A stretch of DNA of 64,000 nt from Setophaga petechia (GCA_024362935.1 JANCRA010000025.1:9078936-9142935); one strand, 5' to 3'. Positions 12,199 through 25,250 are shown, numbered from the stretch's first letter. The notes: generated by a model from the sequence alone, not told the origin. Numbers and translations are program-made.

Positions 12199-12403
12199 GC
12201 CCTTCCTTCCTTCCTTCCTTCCTTCCTTCCTTCCTTCCTTCCTTCCTTCCTTCCTTCCTTCCTTCCTTCCTTCCTTCCTTCCTTCCTTCCCTCCCTCCCT
12301 CCCTCCCTCTCTTCCTTTCTTTCTCTCTCTCTTTCTCTCTCTCTTTCTTTCTCTATTTCTCTCTTTCTTTCTCTCTTTCTCTCTCTCTTCCTTTCTCTCT
12401 CTT

Positions 12404-12436
<33 letters not shown>

Positions 12437-12440
12437 TTCC
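12199..12440 (+). repeat. Long polypyrimidine (CCTT)n/(CTTT)n tract
   Basis: A near-pure (CCTT)n array runs to about 12290, passes through CCCT units to about 12308, then becomes CT/CTTT sequence to about 12440. Only an isolated A near 12355 breaks the run of pyrimidines. The order suggests successive interruptions of one tandem repeat. Such mirror-symmetric pyrimidine runs can adopt triplex (H-DNA) and are length-unstable. The 121-codon open frame across it is an artefact of the repeat. Confidence 0.95.
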
Positions 12441-12740
12441 ATAAATATATTTCTAATGGTTACCCTGCAGATACTGCATGGAAAGGCAAATTTGCTCCAA
12501 GGAAAGGATGCACCATGAAATCAGGAGGGGCTGAGCCTCCAAAGGTCTGACTGCTCTGGCTCTTCTGTGTGAATCACACAACACTACCTTGGGCATGGCA
12601 GCAACATCCAGGAATCCTGTGAAGGAAACTTGCTGACCTTCATGAGGCTGAGATCCCTAGTCAAATTGTGAATAATTTCAGTACTTGCAGGATTTCAAAG
12701 ACTCTTATTAAAAAAATGGTAAGCAATTTTTTACATAGGC

Positions 12741-13000
12741 AACTAATGATAGGACAAGGGGAAAATATTCTAAACTAAAAGAAGGGAGGTTTAGGTAAGA
12801 TGTTAGGATGAATTTCTTTACTTGGAAGTGGTAAAGCATTGGAACAGGCTGGCCAGAGAAGCTGTGGATGTTCCCTCCCTAGAAGTGTTCAAGGCCAGAT
12901 CAAATGGGACTTTGACTTACCTCATCCAGCAGGCAACACCCCTGTCTATGGCATGGATGTGGAAATAGGTGATATTTGAGGTCCCTTCCAACCCAACCCA
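12741..13000 (+). mobile_element. CR1 LINE 3' end, + orientation
   Basis: Reads in order as avian CR1 3' sequence: TAGGACAAGGGG, GGTTTAGGTAAGATGTTAGG, CATTGGAACAGGCTGGCC, GTGTTCAAGGCCAGATC, and finally GAGGTCCCTTCCAACCCAACC. It is 5'-truncated and lacks an intact coding frame. Its 3' terminus passes directly into the ATTCT array. Confidence 0.85.
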
Positions 13001-13001
13001 T

Positions 13002-13190
13002 TTCTATTCTATTCTATTCTATTCTATTCTATTCTATTCTATTCTATTCTATTCTATTCTATTCTATTCTATTCTATTCTATTCTATTCCATTCCATTCC
13101 ATTCCATTCCATTCCATTCCGTTCCATTCCATTCCATTCTATTCTGTTCCATTCTATTCTGTTCCATTCTTTTTCTATTTTATTCTGGAA
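13002..13190 (+). repeat. (ATTCT)n/(ATTCC)n microsatellite on a CR1 tail
   Basis: Pure ATTCT units run to about 13083 and are followed by ATTCC units to about 13138, then mixed ATTCT, GTTCC and related units fading by about 13190. CR1 ends in short repeats of the ATTCTATG type, so the array most likely grew from that tail. The predicted SILFY repeats are not a real protein. Confidence 0.95.
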
Positions 13191-13227
13191 GTCTGTTCAC
13201 CTCATGCTCATAAAGTGCTTTCAGGTA

Positions 13228-13254
13228 AATTTCCATACTGGAAGTATGGAAATT
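13228..13254. repeat. Perfect 12-bp-arm hairpin
   Basis: AATTTCCATACT (13228-13239) and AGTATGGAAATT (13243-13254) are exact reverse complements around a 3-base loop. It lies about 40 bases beyond the CR1-derived microsatellite. Confidence 0.7.
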
Positions 13255-13539
13255 AAACTATATCAGAAGCAAAAGCTCCTAACAATGGTTTTACACTACT
13301 GATTTTAAGAAGAAGGGACACAAATGGCACTAACAGCAATAAGGAAAAATCAGACATGCTCAATATATAGCACATTGGTGTAGTTAGGAAAACTCACCAA
13401 ATTGCTATATTGAGCTTTTGTTTCATTTACTGATATAAACAAAATCAGATGGTGATTATGACATGTCCTCCACTGCAATAGCAGCAAATAGAGGTATTAA
13501 AATGCAAGCACAAAAGTAAGACATCAGCCAACCTGAAAA

Positions 13540-14190
13540 ATTATTTCCAAGAGTTTTAGCAGAAACTGAAGCAGTTCTCTGGCTCCTGATTTCCCAAACA
13601 CTGAGGAAGCACCAGAGCTGGGAGGAGAGCTAATATTGTGCCACTGTTTAAAAAGGGTAAATGGCACGACCCAGGTAATTATAGACCTGTCAGCTTGACA
13701 TCAAACCCAGGCAAAACAGTGCAGCAGCTGATAAGGGATTTGATTAATAAAGAATGGAAGGAGGGAAATATAATTAATGCCAGTCAACACGGGTTTATGA
13801 AAATAGGTCTTGTCAAACTAACTTGATTTGTTTTCTGGATAAGATTACTGGTTTGGTTGATATAGGTAATGGACTGAGGACTTCTACTGTGTATTTCACT
13901 TGGTATCGCATGAAACTTTGATTTAAACGCTGGAATAACACCAAACTATCATGCTACCTATTCACTGGGTTAAAAGCTGGCTGACAGGTCTAAAAATATC
14001 ATTACAAATGAACAACATTTATTGAGACATATTTTCTTCCACTCCTATTTAATATCTTTGTCAATAATGCAGAAGAAAATCTTGTCTCTAAAGACCACAG
14101 AGGGTCAGTTGATCAGGAGGATGATGTATTATTAAGCAGCCTTGCTGCTGATCCAGAGTAATTAGGATCATTTAGCTAAAATGTACTGAA
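13540..14190 (+). pseudogene. Ancient CR1-like LINE reverse-transcriptase fossil
   Basis: The frame at 13638-13826 gives PLFKKG..., then DPGNYRPVSLTS, then QHGF, which are signature stretches of the CR1/L3-type reverse transcriptase. Downstream, GTATTTCACTTGGTATCGCA resembles the segment coding KAFD-type residues, and CTATTTAATATCTTTGTCAA near 14045 resembles the LFNIFVND stretch, but frameshifts and deletions separate them. It is far more decayed than the other CR1 copies here, and resembles the older amniote CR1 lineages known from turtles and crocodilians. It cannot encode a working enzyme. Confidence 0.75.
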
Positions 14191-17100
14191 CAGACTCACA
14201 CACTATCTCTCAATGTCCTGTCAGACAGCCTGGAAGGCAGGGCTACAAGGATGGTGTCTCTTCTTTATTGCATTATTCAACACATCTCTCAACAAGGATT
14301 TCTTCTATCTAAAGCTGCCCAAGCTAGCTAAAGCACCTACACCATGGCCAACTCACTTCCACCCACATTGCTCCACAGCTTGTGCAGTTTTCCATTAACA
14401 CAGTCCTGGTTTTGTTAACCCCTTTACTGAGATTTTCAAGAGTCCATGGCCTGGGTTTCCTCCTGTTGCCAAAAGGAGGCCCATGACTTTTTCTCTGTAT
14501 GGATGAGGTACAATATCAACAGATGACATAACAAATTTGCCAAGGTCTTGCAAAATCAGAACCTGCATGAGGCCTGGAGCAGTCTGAGGCACATGAAGGG
14601 TCTTTTATGTGGATGATGCTCCAGGTGAGGACATGCTCACAGAGGCTGACCTCAGAAGTGAGCAGTGCTCACATAGCCTTCATATGACATTGATGCCAAT
14701 GTCACAGAATAACTGTCCAAGTCCCTCTCCACAGCCCACTTAAGAGGGCACCAGAGAAAAGCCATGCTCAGCAATTCTCATAACTACATAATTGTCAGAG
14801 TGTCTCTTTGTGACACTGAGTGACTATTCCATGAGACATGCTCTGAGAAGCAAAAGAGCAAGAGGTCACACATCTGGCATGAAGGAGGAAGCTGCTCCAA
14901 GGGTCTTCATTTAGTGATATTTTTCACTAGGGCAAGGATTAGGACAGGGCATTCACTGACTTTCACAATTCCCAGAAAGACAACGCTGAACAAGTGACAT
15001 CCTCGAGGGCAACTTGGAATTTACCCATCAAATTGAACTGCTTTCAGTTCTGTGTAAGGCAAAAATGGGTTCATGACACCATAGAACTAATGATGCAAAT
15101 TCTGTAAGGCACTCCACATGCCTCATCGTGGAAACAGATTTATAAGCAGTTGCTAAATTTCTGATTTGGACTTCACACAGAAAAAAGAAAAATAAAGTAA
15201 CTTTTCTGGTTTATTTTAGGATTCTGTTAGGAATAGTTCTATTTTAGACTTAATGCAAAAACTTCTTTCTATCAACACTTTTGGAACTGAACAAAACCTC
15301 AGCCTTTGTTATATTTTTATGGGGTCTATTGTTCTTTGAGAGGTATTTTAATGCATATTGTTGTTTCTGTTTTAGCAAGTGTTGCTCATTTTTTCAGAAG
15401 CAGATGGTGTTTACTGAATGTTGTTTGTTCCAAAAATAAGCAACATCCAACTGTTCACTTTGGAGGTGTGAAAGAAGGAAGGCCTGATGCATAAACACAG
15501 CTTCTCCCTTTTACTTCTTGTTTTTCTCCTGGTGAAAGGAACTGCCAGTGTCTCCTTGGAAGCCTCTGAAACTGAGGAGTTTGTGCTGTCACTGTAGCAG
15601 AGAGGGCACACAGCTCCAACCAGCGTTACTGCCAGAGCCAAGCAGTAGCTAACAGCTCCTGGGGTGCCAGCTCAGAGGCTTTGTAACAGCCCCTCTGCAG
15701 CCCACCAAAGGAAGAAAACACTTCTTACTAGCTGGTGCTAGCAGTCATCCTAAATGAGGCCACATCATGTTCCCTCTCTGGCCAGTAGAGAGAAGGAGGC
15801 TTTGGTTGGGTAGCGCAAGTAAAATGTCTCTGCTGAATAAAGAGACAACCTGTAAAGACTCATTTCCATCTTAAGAGCTCATGGGCAAATGAGGTCTCCA
15901 CTCTGCTGAGCTCTCACTGTGTGTTCCAGGGCAGGAACAGCAGTGCAGAGGCTGCACAAAGCCCCAAAGGATGGATATTTCTGTGCATCTTCAGAACATC
16001 CACTGTTTTTCAGGACTGGCTCTACCAGAAGGAGGGACATGTGTCAGAGGTGAGAGGACAGACACGTTCTGACTCTCATCTAGAAGTTTGGAACAGCACA
16101 CAGGAGTCACAAGGAGACAGCTCTAGAGTCAGCATTATAAAAATGATCTGTAACAACCTGAGCAGGGACAGAACTTTGCCAGGATTCCAGGAACCAGCTC
16201 CACACCTGAGGCTTACTCTGCAGGGTCAGGCAGAGGTCCAGGAGTACCAGCTTAATGGGCTTGGAGCTGCACTGTGCTGTCCACACACACCTGAAGACAC
16301 CAGCATCAAGCTCTGCCTTGGTATTTGCACCTCTTCTGGGGGCTCCACCTCATTTATCCTCCTCCTGACCTGAATGAGCCAAGGGCAGTTGCTCTGCTTC
16401 GATTAGACAGTTAAAGAATGTCAATTTTGCCAAACTATCTGGCAGCCACGCTAACATCCTTTGCTAGATAAAGCTCCTTAATGACTCCTAAGGGCAGCTG
16501 CTTGCCAGCAGACAAAGCTGAGAAGGGATCTAGGAACACCAGCTACTAACCACTGTCAGACAGGAGAACCTGTGGTATCCTGGAATATCTTTTCTGAATA
16601 AAGTATTAAAAAAGAGAACCATTGCAGGGTACCCTATTATGTTTTTAAAACACTCCAAGTTTGCTTAGTGTTTATCCAAAAAAGCTAATTATACTTGAGG
16701 CTTAACGTAAATTGCTTGATAAATAAACACAGAAATAGGAGCTCAGTGACTGCTATGCTTTCTTTAAAATGCTGTCTTGAAGGCTCATTATGCTAAACAC
16801 AAAAGAAAAGGGAATTTCTTGCAATGCACTTATTAAAGGCACATTTTCTACAGAAATGATTATAGCATGATGGCACAATAGCATATAATTTGCTTTGTCG
16901 GTATTTTCAGGGGGAATCTTGCCGACAGCAAGTGTGGATGGGAAAAGTGGCTGCAGGGCCACCACTTGTGTTGTTAGGAGCTGTCAGCAGTGATTCAGGA
17001 GGAGGATGCCCCAGCCCAGAACAGGAGCACTGGCATAATAAGCTGACAACAAGGAAAGAACCTCCAAAGCTCATTTTTTGCACACACCTTATCCCTGTGG

Positions 17101-19599
17101 TAAAGTTTGAATTCCTGGTGACACCTCAGAAGATTTACATGGCACTGTTATGGTCACTGACAGCAGAACATCCTGTGGTAGGTCCTCAGGTCTACAAATG
17201 AGATCTAAACTAGGAATGTCTACATAGCTGTGTTTTTGTCAAGGCAGCCAGAAAGGCACAAGGTGGAGTTACATGATGCCAATGTCCTCATGCTTTCTTA
17301 ATGCCACAAAAAAGAGTGCAAAGCAGACCTGATACAGGGAGGGGAAAAGAAAGTGGCTCAGGTGATAATGGCATTGCATGATATACAAGTGGCAAGTACA
17401 AAACTGACCCATTTAAAACAAAACATGACTTTGCATCACAGCCATGGTACTTCTGCACAGCAGGAGGAGGTCTGAAGTCAGTGATACCTTGTCATCCACC
17501 CACCATTTGGGACAGAGTTTCCAGAGAAGCAACAGGGAGCACATCTTAGTGGGGTTTGAGTTTCAGAGTCTTTTCTTGTAGAGATGCAACCAAACAAAAG
17601 GAACAGCTACCTGAAGAGGTAAACACAAGAATAATAAACCTGAGTTTGACCCCTGAAATACCTATTGACTCTAAACAGCAAACAGTTGGATATGAGTTTG
17701 TCCCCTGTAGTAATTACATATCCTCTGAACAGAGAGAGACATAATTCTCACAGGAAAATCCTGGGATGCTGTATAGAAGCTGTGGGAAATTTAAGCTGTG
17801 GGAAAATAATTCAAACAATTATTATCTCTCTTTCTATAACCATTGTTTATAGATACAGTTCTCCAGAGTGTACTATTCATAGTCACCAATAATGTGAGAT
17901 GCTTCTACTTTAAGACAAATCAAGTATCACCTTAACAAGTCACATTATATAAAAATCTACTACTTTCATTAAATACTTCTAGCTTCTGATCCACCTGAAG
18001 ACTAGAATCTTCTTTCCATCCCTGACTCAACAATGTCAGACCCCACTTAAGTTAAACATCTACAGGACACAGATGAATTTTTCCTGCAAGGCACCGAAAG
18101 AGCTCCAGAACCATCCAAGCTTTGGCATACACAGCAAGGAAAAGGGGCTGCTGAGGTCAGGAACTGCTCTGGGCAGGCTGTGTTTTTCATGCCTGGCCAT
18201 GGTCAGGCTGAAGGTCACTGTGTAGATTGAAATGATCACAAAAGAAATTTGGCTTTCACCTTTCTAGTCCCTTGAAAGACTTTTATTTGCCACTAGTTTC
18301 AGTCTGATGGAGGTTTTAACTTTGTCAAACTGTTCCTAGGAATTGTATATTAGTTTGGACTGCCTTTGAAACTCAGTTGTTATCCTGAAAGAGCAGGAAG
18401 CGGGGATTAAGTCCATTAGATGTTGTTTGAACAACTTTCTTTTGACTCAGCGTTGTGACTCTGCAGCTTGCCAGAACATTTCAGCCTCTTTCCAGGAACT
18501 GGCACTGCAAGATGAAGCATGGCTGTCTGAAGACCTGGCATCTGTCCTGACCTTCACAGGTACCACACTGGAAGAACTGGAGAAGAAAACTCGATGGCAG
18601 AGGAGAAAGAAGCATCCCTGGCACCACCTTATGCAAGTGGAACACAGAGGACCTGGGTTTCAAAGAAGGCCTCTGCTGCTTGTGGGATTCAGGAGCAAAG
18701 TACATTATTCAACTGGAAAATGTGACAACCTTATCATCCTGAAGGGTACTATTATTGTGTGCTTAACATGCCTTACAGTCCTGATGAACAGGAAAGGCTG
18801 GCTGACAAGTGTAGGATGATGTATCTAATGGCTCCATACCACCCTGATGGATCCATAAAAGGAATCTAATTTCACAGTTTGGGGAAAATACAGACCATAC
18901 AGCTGGCTTTTTAGGGTCACAGATTTCAGCAACCTGGATAGGATATTCTGATGGTTGAATATTTTGCTTTACTTGTTGATGCCTAATTTAAATTTAGGAC
19001 CTAATTCCAGAATCTTTGAAAGACTTACACATTACAGAATGCAATTCATGTTTGCTAATCACTGGGTAAAATCAACAAAAATGTTTTCAGTTCTAATCAG
19101 ATGAAACAGAGCATTTGAAAACTCCTTGGGTCAGGATTATACAGTAAAGCAGCTTAAATTGCATATGCAAAATTTATTACTCTCACGTGTGTCCCTGGTG
19201 CAGAATCTGAATTTCTTCTGGGCAATTGCACATGACAATCTAATTATTTGATAGACACACATAGATTCAATTGTGTAAAAGGAAGGCTTGTTCAGGTTTT
19301 GAGTCTATTATTTAGTTTTGAAAATAGACCCCCTGTCTATTCTGCTATCATGAAAGATATCACTTTATAGAGGACATAGCCTTCAGAAGTGTATTTGGGA
19401 TGATTAAAGGTTATTTGGTAATCACAATCACATCTGAAATATGGGAAAAGAAAGGAAATGGTGCAGGCAGGAGTTGATTCTAGTGGCACAGCTACCCTCT
19501 TCTCCTTTGATCTGGGGAATCAAATACAAGCTTAAAATTAAAGCTCACCCTCTTGGAAAATGGAGACAGTCTGAGCCTTCTTGACTTATGAATTCATAT
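14191..19599. other. Non-coding stretch, no gene seen
   Basis: Mostly unique sequence, with GC-richer patches near 15600-16350. Two frames of 150 and 130 codons (15921-16373 and 18427-18819, +) contain no recognised domain and begin without an ATG. No repeats were recognised with confidence. Confidence 0.45.
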
Positions 19600-19676
19600 G
19601 AATCATAGAAAATAGAATATGCTGAGTTGGAAGGGACCCATCAGGATCATTGAGTCCAACTCCTGGCCCTACAAAG
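19600..19676 (-). mobile_element. CR1 LINE 3'-end fragment
   Basis: GAATCATAGAAAATAGAAT, GAGTTGGAAGGGACCCATCA and GAGTCCAACTCCTGGCCCT are the reverse complement of an avian CR1 3' end. It is short, about 77 bp, and severely 5'-truncated. Confidence 0.85.
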
Positions 19677-20189
19677 CGCAATGAATGACTTGTGCTTCTT
19701 CTTTCTTTCACAACTCTGCACATTGGGGGTTTCTGCAGTCCTGGTTGGCAAGCCTAGCAAAGTGCACACAAAATCACGAAGACTTCTGCAGAGTTCAGAA
19801 GTCCAACCCACAACAAAAAACTATCTTTCTCTTCATGTGAGTCTAACTGGTTCTTTTATCACTAGGTAACAAAAAGTAAATAATACATAAAGATACATAA
19901 CTGTTTTAAATCAGGGGAAAAATAATAAAATTAGGGGCTAGGGGTGCGTATCTTTTGGCTCTTCCCTGGTTAGCAATTAAGAAAATCAAGATGTTAATAG
20001 TTCAAAGTACTGAGTGTTCATATTTTTCTTTTCAAGTAAAGAAGTTGCCTACCTCGCATTATCATCATTGTGGCTACTCTCATTTCAGTTGTCTCCCCAG
20101 AAATTTTGTATAATTATCTTGCCATATGTTATTGGAATAATGAATGTGCAAGTTCTTTTCTGCTAAAAGTCTAGAGGAGTCATCTTCGA

Positions 20190-20420
20190 AGCTGACCTGG
20201 CTACGAGATAAAAAACCCCATCAGACATATCTGCCTAGAATTCAGCCCTATCTCATTACAAGTTGTGTCTATCCAATTAGTTTCATTTAGCACTTTAATT
20301 GATCCATTAGGAAGCCTTCAGCTTATTGACCATTGCTGGGTGGGGACAAAGGACCTCTGAACAATCCTGGGCACTGTACATGCAAAAGGTCAGCCCAATG
20401 TAGTTTTTCTCTTTGGAAAA
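20190..20420. promoter_or_regulatory. Candidate conserved non-coding element
   Basis: Repeat-free block that keeps CpGs (near 20188 and 20203) and carries several homeodomain-type cores such as CCAATTAG (20274-20281) and TTTAATTGATCC (20294-20305). The text is unusually free of low-complexity runs compared with its flanks. The assignment is from sequence character only. Confidence 0.3.
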
Positions 20421-20639
20421 CCAGAGGTTTTCTTCAGGAGGAATTTAAAAAATGAGCCAAACAATGAAGACTGATGGTTGGTTTGCTAGGAGCTCAACGC
20501 AAATACATCAATACAAGGGCCAAGATGATATTTTTCTTTCTAACTACAGCCAAGCGCAATGGTTGTAACAGTGTGGGAATCATGGGCTTTGCTGAATGAT
20601 TTTAAGAAGTTAAGCACAGAATGCCACTGGACATCTAAT

Positions 20640-21130
20640 CCTTCTAATCCAAAATTTATGCAATTATTTATTTCAGCGGGTGATTCCCGTGAATAAAGTG
20701 AGCAGGATTTGGCTCTGGTTATGGGCAAGCGGTGAGGACACCAAAGCATAAAATGGCAGCTTAGAATGACAGAGGAGCTCCTAACCCTGGGGAGCCCATT
20801 TAAGCCAGCCAGCACGGTTCAGACAAAGCACTAAGAGGGGACACGGTCCCTTTCTGAAAAGAAAGAAAGGAAATTGCCCCTAAAAGAAAAATCCATAATC
20901 AGGATGACCATCAATGGAAGAGATTCCCTGTCGGTGAGATACCTTCCTTCGACTGAGAAAATTCCCTACGTTTGTTGATTCTGATCCAGCTGGCCTGACT
21001 TGGATTTGTAACCACCAGATGCATTGCAAACAACTATGGATATTCTAAAGAAAATCAAATAAAGGCTTTTTTTAGACCAATAAGTAGCATTCTTGCAGAT
21101 GGATGTGGAAGACAATCAGTCACAAAATGG
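20640..21130. promoter_or_regulatory. Candidate conserved non-coding element
   Basis: Dense non-repetitive sequence with retained CpGs near 20676, 20730, 20932, 20950 and 20969, in a neighbourhood otherwise poor in CpG. Includes CCATAATCAGG, CCATCAATGG and a CACCAGATGCATTG stretch. No open frame spans it in a protein-like way. Boundaries are approximate. Confidence 0.3.
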
Positions 21131-24100
21131 ATAAAATTGCTGCCCCCCTTCCAAAATATTTAAGACGCCTGCATCAAGCTGCCTTTGGTTTGTATACATA
21201 TCAGATTATAGAAGATCTGCCTCTTTATAATTTTTCCTAAAAAGGATGGCAGCCTTAGTTCAATAGAGTTAGTGAGACAATCCTTTAAGCTGTGTCAAAA
21301 TGCCAGTTATCCTAAGATGCCACCCAGATTTGAATAATTTAGAAAGAGACAAAACCACAGAAAGGAGGAATCATCCTTTGACTACTTTTGCTTTTGACAC
21401 GGCTGCCTCCCTCTCCTTTTTACCAAAGCATCTTCGTCTCTCTATCAGTCATGACAAGTGCCAATCAAACCTTCCCTTTCTAAGGTTCTGGGGGGAAAGT
21501 GAAACATGAAACATTTTCTAACAATCAGTGACCAAAAGTCCACTATCAGTGTGTGGTCTGGGGGAAGCCAGCCTTTTCCTTTTTCACTTCTAATCTCTGA
21601 CCCACTATTTACCTCTTCTTTTTTTATATACTTTAATCTCTTTGTTGCTCCAAAGGATCCTAAACAAATTGTAGGTCAGCGTGGATTAGGCTGCTTTGTT
21701 ACCAATGATTAGTACATTTACTTTTGCTTTAACATCTTCAGCAACAGCTGAATGTCAAAAAGATCCAGCAAGAGTTTGTTTAATCACAACAAAAACTATA
21801 CCCACATAGTCTTACAATTGCATTGTCAGTCTCAGCATAAAAAACTGGGATACAATAGGGGACAGTGACCATGGACCTGCATTGTTAACATGTGTTTTCA
21901 GAGTTACTATTCCAGTAATTAAATATTACTAAAACCAGATTCACAGTAACCTTCACCAGATCAGGATAAAAACTAAAATTTAGATATTTGCCTAAGAGCC
22001 TGAATTCTTCTCCCATTTGCACAGTAGCTGCACTGGATTCAGAAACTGGATTTTATGGAGCTTGTAGTGGTGGAAATGTATTTAGTAGAAAAGTCACATA
22101 AAATGTTGCTAAAAATCATGTAAAGATGTGGCTCAGAATTAAAGAAGGGAATTATCGAACACTGGGTCAGTTTCAAAAGGATGTACAAGGATCAGATCTC
22201 TTAAAGCAATTAGATTCAGGTAAGCTTTCTTAAACCAGCATTGCATCTGCCCAGCCTGTGTGCAATGGAGTGTATATTGCTGTGATTTACATGTAGTAGG
22301 CCATAAAAAATTAAAAATGGGCAGAAGAGAAGAGGAAATATCATTTGAAGTCCCTTGATGCTGAAGTTGCACCTACATTAGCAATTACCTTTTACATTAG
22401 CAAGGCCAGGGTCAGGAAGCCTTTGTATGATGCCCAGAGCAAATAACATCATCTTTTTACCTTGCTGCCCTACCTCATCTTCCCAGATCAAATTCAAGGT
22501 TTTCGTCAAAATCATCATCATTTTAACTGACATTGTTTCCCACCCTGCAAGCACCACCAGAAATACCAGATCTGGCCCCTCTTTATTCATGTTGCTGACA
22601 ACTACTGCCATTGTCTTCTCACATTTATTTGATGTAGGAAGTGACAGTCCCAATCTGAATTATCAAATCACTACTTTCCTCTGCACCAAAATGCTCCTGC
22701 CTTCTATAACCATGCAAAAACCCTTCTCATTCAATTTTCAATGGGAAATTTCCCAGAAAAATATTGCTAGTACAAGAAGTTGTTGGAAGTATGTGATATA
22801 ACTGACAGCATAGTAAGGTTTCCAGTTGATTTTAATTTCGGAACTTTAGTTGTTTTAGAGTTTTCGCCAATGGTGGTAATGTGATGATATGAAGGTTCAT
22901 AGCTCAGCAGTTATTGCTATGTTTCTTTTTACTGACCAAAAAAAATGAAACTCATGCTCAGGGAACTTTTAGAAGTGTTCGAGTGATTTGGAAATTGTAA
23001 AAATACACACAAATACACAGAGCCATGCCCAGTATCTTATAAGAGTCATCCAAATTTTCCCATTATAGCATGTATGAGGTATACTATCTGTATAATAATT
23101 ACTATACTTAAGGCCAGAGAAAGAATGAACACAAATATGTGTAATATTGGAGAAAATTCAATAATTGGATTATAAACCATCCAAGATCCTTAAGGTCCCC
23201 AAACTGAGCAGTTAAACCCTCAAAAGCGAGTGCTATTTGAAACCAGCCTTCATTGAGCAACCTGTGAGATGTGTAATAAAGACAAACTGAGAGATGAGAT
23301 GTATAAAACCCAACAGCAAGCGTGAGCAGAGATCAGATAAGAAAAGGGTCTAGAACCCAGGGATAAACCAGGAGTTTATCAAGGGAATCAGAACTGTTTG
23401 TTATCAGATATTCAGGCTGGTGCACTTCAACGAGAATGTAAACACAATATATAAAATTTAGAAGGCCTTAAGGAAACATTCTTGGCTTACCTGTACCATC
23501 ATGAGTCTCAGGCAATTGTGCAGTAAAGTGACTGTCTCAGTTGTCCAGGGTGGATTCAGTCTTGTGAAAACCTGTCAAAAAATGTTACAATAAATGAGAC
23601 TGAGCAAGGACTGAGATATTTTTATCATTTTCTAAATATTAACAAATTGATCAGCAAAAGTCACCAAGCCCTTATTTTAGCTTAGTGGTCTTTACTTTTT
23701 ATATTATTCTAATCAAAAGATGTGAAGAAATATTTGACAATAACAACATTAGAAGATTTCAAGATCAGTGGAGTAACTGGGTTTTTTATTAAAACCATGT
23801 TTAGCATTTAAAGGGTCTCCTAAGAGGCTTATTTTATATAGACACACACACACACACATATATATATATCTGAGAAAGGAAAATGAAACCCTATTTTAAA
23901 AACTCTGTAATCTGTATGCTTTGACAGATTTTGCACATCACAAGAGTCTTTCTAATGAAGAAATGGACACAGTGCAATTTTAGCTCAGACTAAGGCCCCA
24001 AAAGGTTTCCACCCTCCCACCCTATGCCCAGTGAAGCACGAGGAGGTGTACCCAAGAGCAAGGACCAAGTGCAGGTTGTCTAAGTGGCTCCAGGGCCACT

Positions 24101-25250
24101 TCTCTCCCCAGCCCCTGCAAAGGGCTTTGCCAGCCATTTGAAGGCAGTTTGCCAGCAGTTGCAATAAAGACCTCTTCCTTAGCACAATGAAAAGCTGATT
24201 TTAGATGTTATTCCTGCAGATTGCATTTACCTGCCATAAACTTGTATGTGACTCACTGTTGCTTCATTCCCACTGATGGGAGACAATCTGCCTCTCCCTC
24301 CTGCAAAACCCTCAAATCTGAGCTATGGCACACAACAATCTGGTTGTGAGGGTGTAGTTGGATAGACAAACCACAGGTTACATCATAAATTTGGGTTCAG
24401 ACCTGGAACGCGCACCTGAGGATGTCCCTCACACTGAAACACCTCCTTGCAGGCAGCATTTTTCAGTCACCTCATTTCCATTATTTCTCTTCCCCCAGTT
24501 TGGGCAGCTTTTGCAGAGTATTTTGTCCTGCTACTGGCAGAGGAAATGAAAATATTGCATTTAGGGGTCTTGGCTCCTACACAAAATCCTTTAAATGTGA
24601 GACTGAGAGAATGGATTTTTTTACCTCCCCACAGTAAAAGAAATTGAGAATAGATACCTATGATTATTCGATGACTCTGAAAAGTCTAAAGAAATATTAA
24701 ATAACGCATTGATAAAAGCAGCAGGTACCATCATTTGCAAAATAAGCTGTACCTTCAAGTCACTTTATGCAATTAAAAATGTAGGGAACTGAAAGTGCTG
24801 TACTTTTGAACATGAGAACTCACAAGGGATCTCAGGGGAAAAAAATACAGATTATATTTTTTCTGCTGCTGGGACATTTTAAAAGAGCTCATGTTCAGGT
24901 TGCAGTTTGATCTTCAGGCATGCAAAGCTTCCCAAAGAATCACAAAGAAGGTATAAAGACCTTATCTGCAAAGAATGAGATAACCCAAGTGGCCTGTTTG
25001 GTGGAAGTGCATGTACACCCCCTTGCTCCATGGCAAACCAGAAGAGAAAGGGCTAATTTAATAATCTTGGGTGAGGTTTTAAGCCTGTTTTGAGGATAAT
25101 ATCTCTGAGATATTTGAGGAGCATCATCTCTTCTGTATGAGCTCTATATACTAGGCATAGGGAGGATTTTAAAATTTCTTAAAGCAACTATCTACAAAAG
25201 TAACACTGGTTAAACTGCAAAACATCTACAGATCAGACTTCCCTGAGTCA
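21131..25250. other. Non-coding stretch, no gene seen
   Basis: AT-rich unique DNA. A stretch near 21990-22060 faintly resembles an old amniote repeat but is too diverged to name. Frames of 91-124 codons at 22378-22801 lie antisense to each other and show no domain. Confidence 0.45.
23842..23869 (+). repeat. (AC)n(AT)n microsatellite
   Basis: About eight AC units run directly into five or six AT units. A common compound dinucleotide repeat, length-variable in most vertebrates. Confidence 0.9.

Noticed and set aside
12969..13302. Open frames with SILFY repeats
   Set aside because: They are translations of the ATTCT array.
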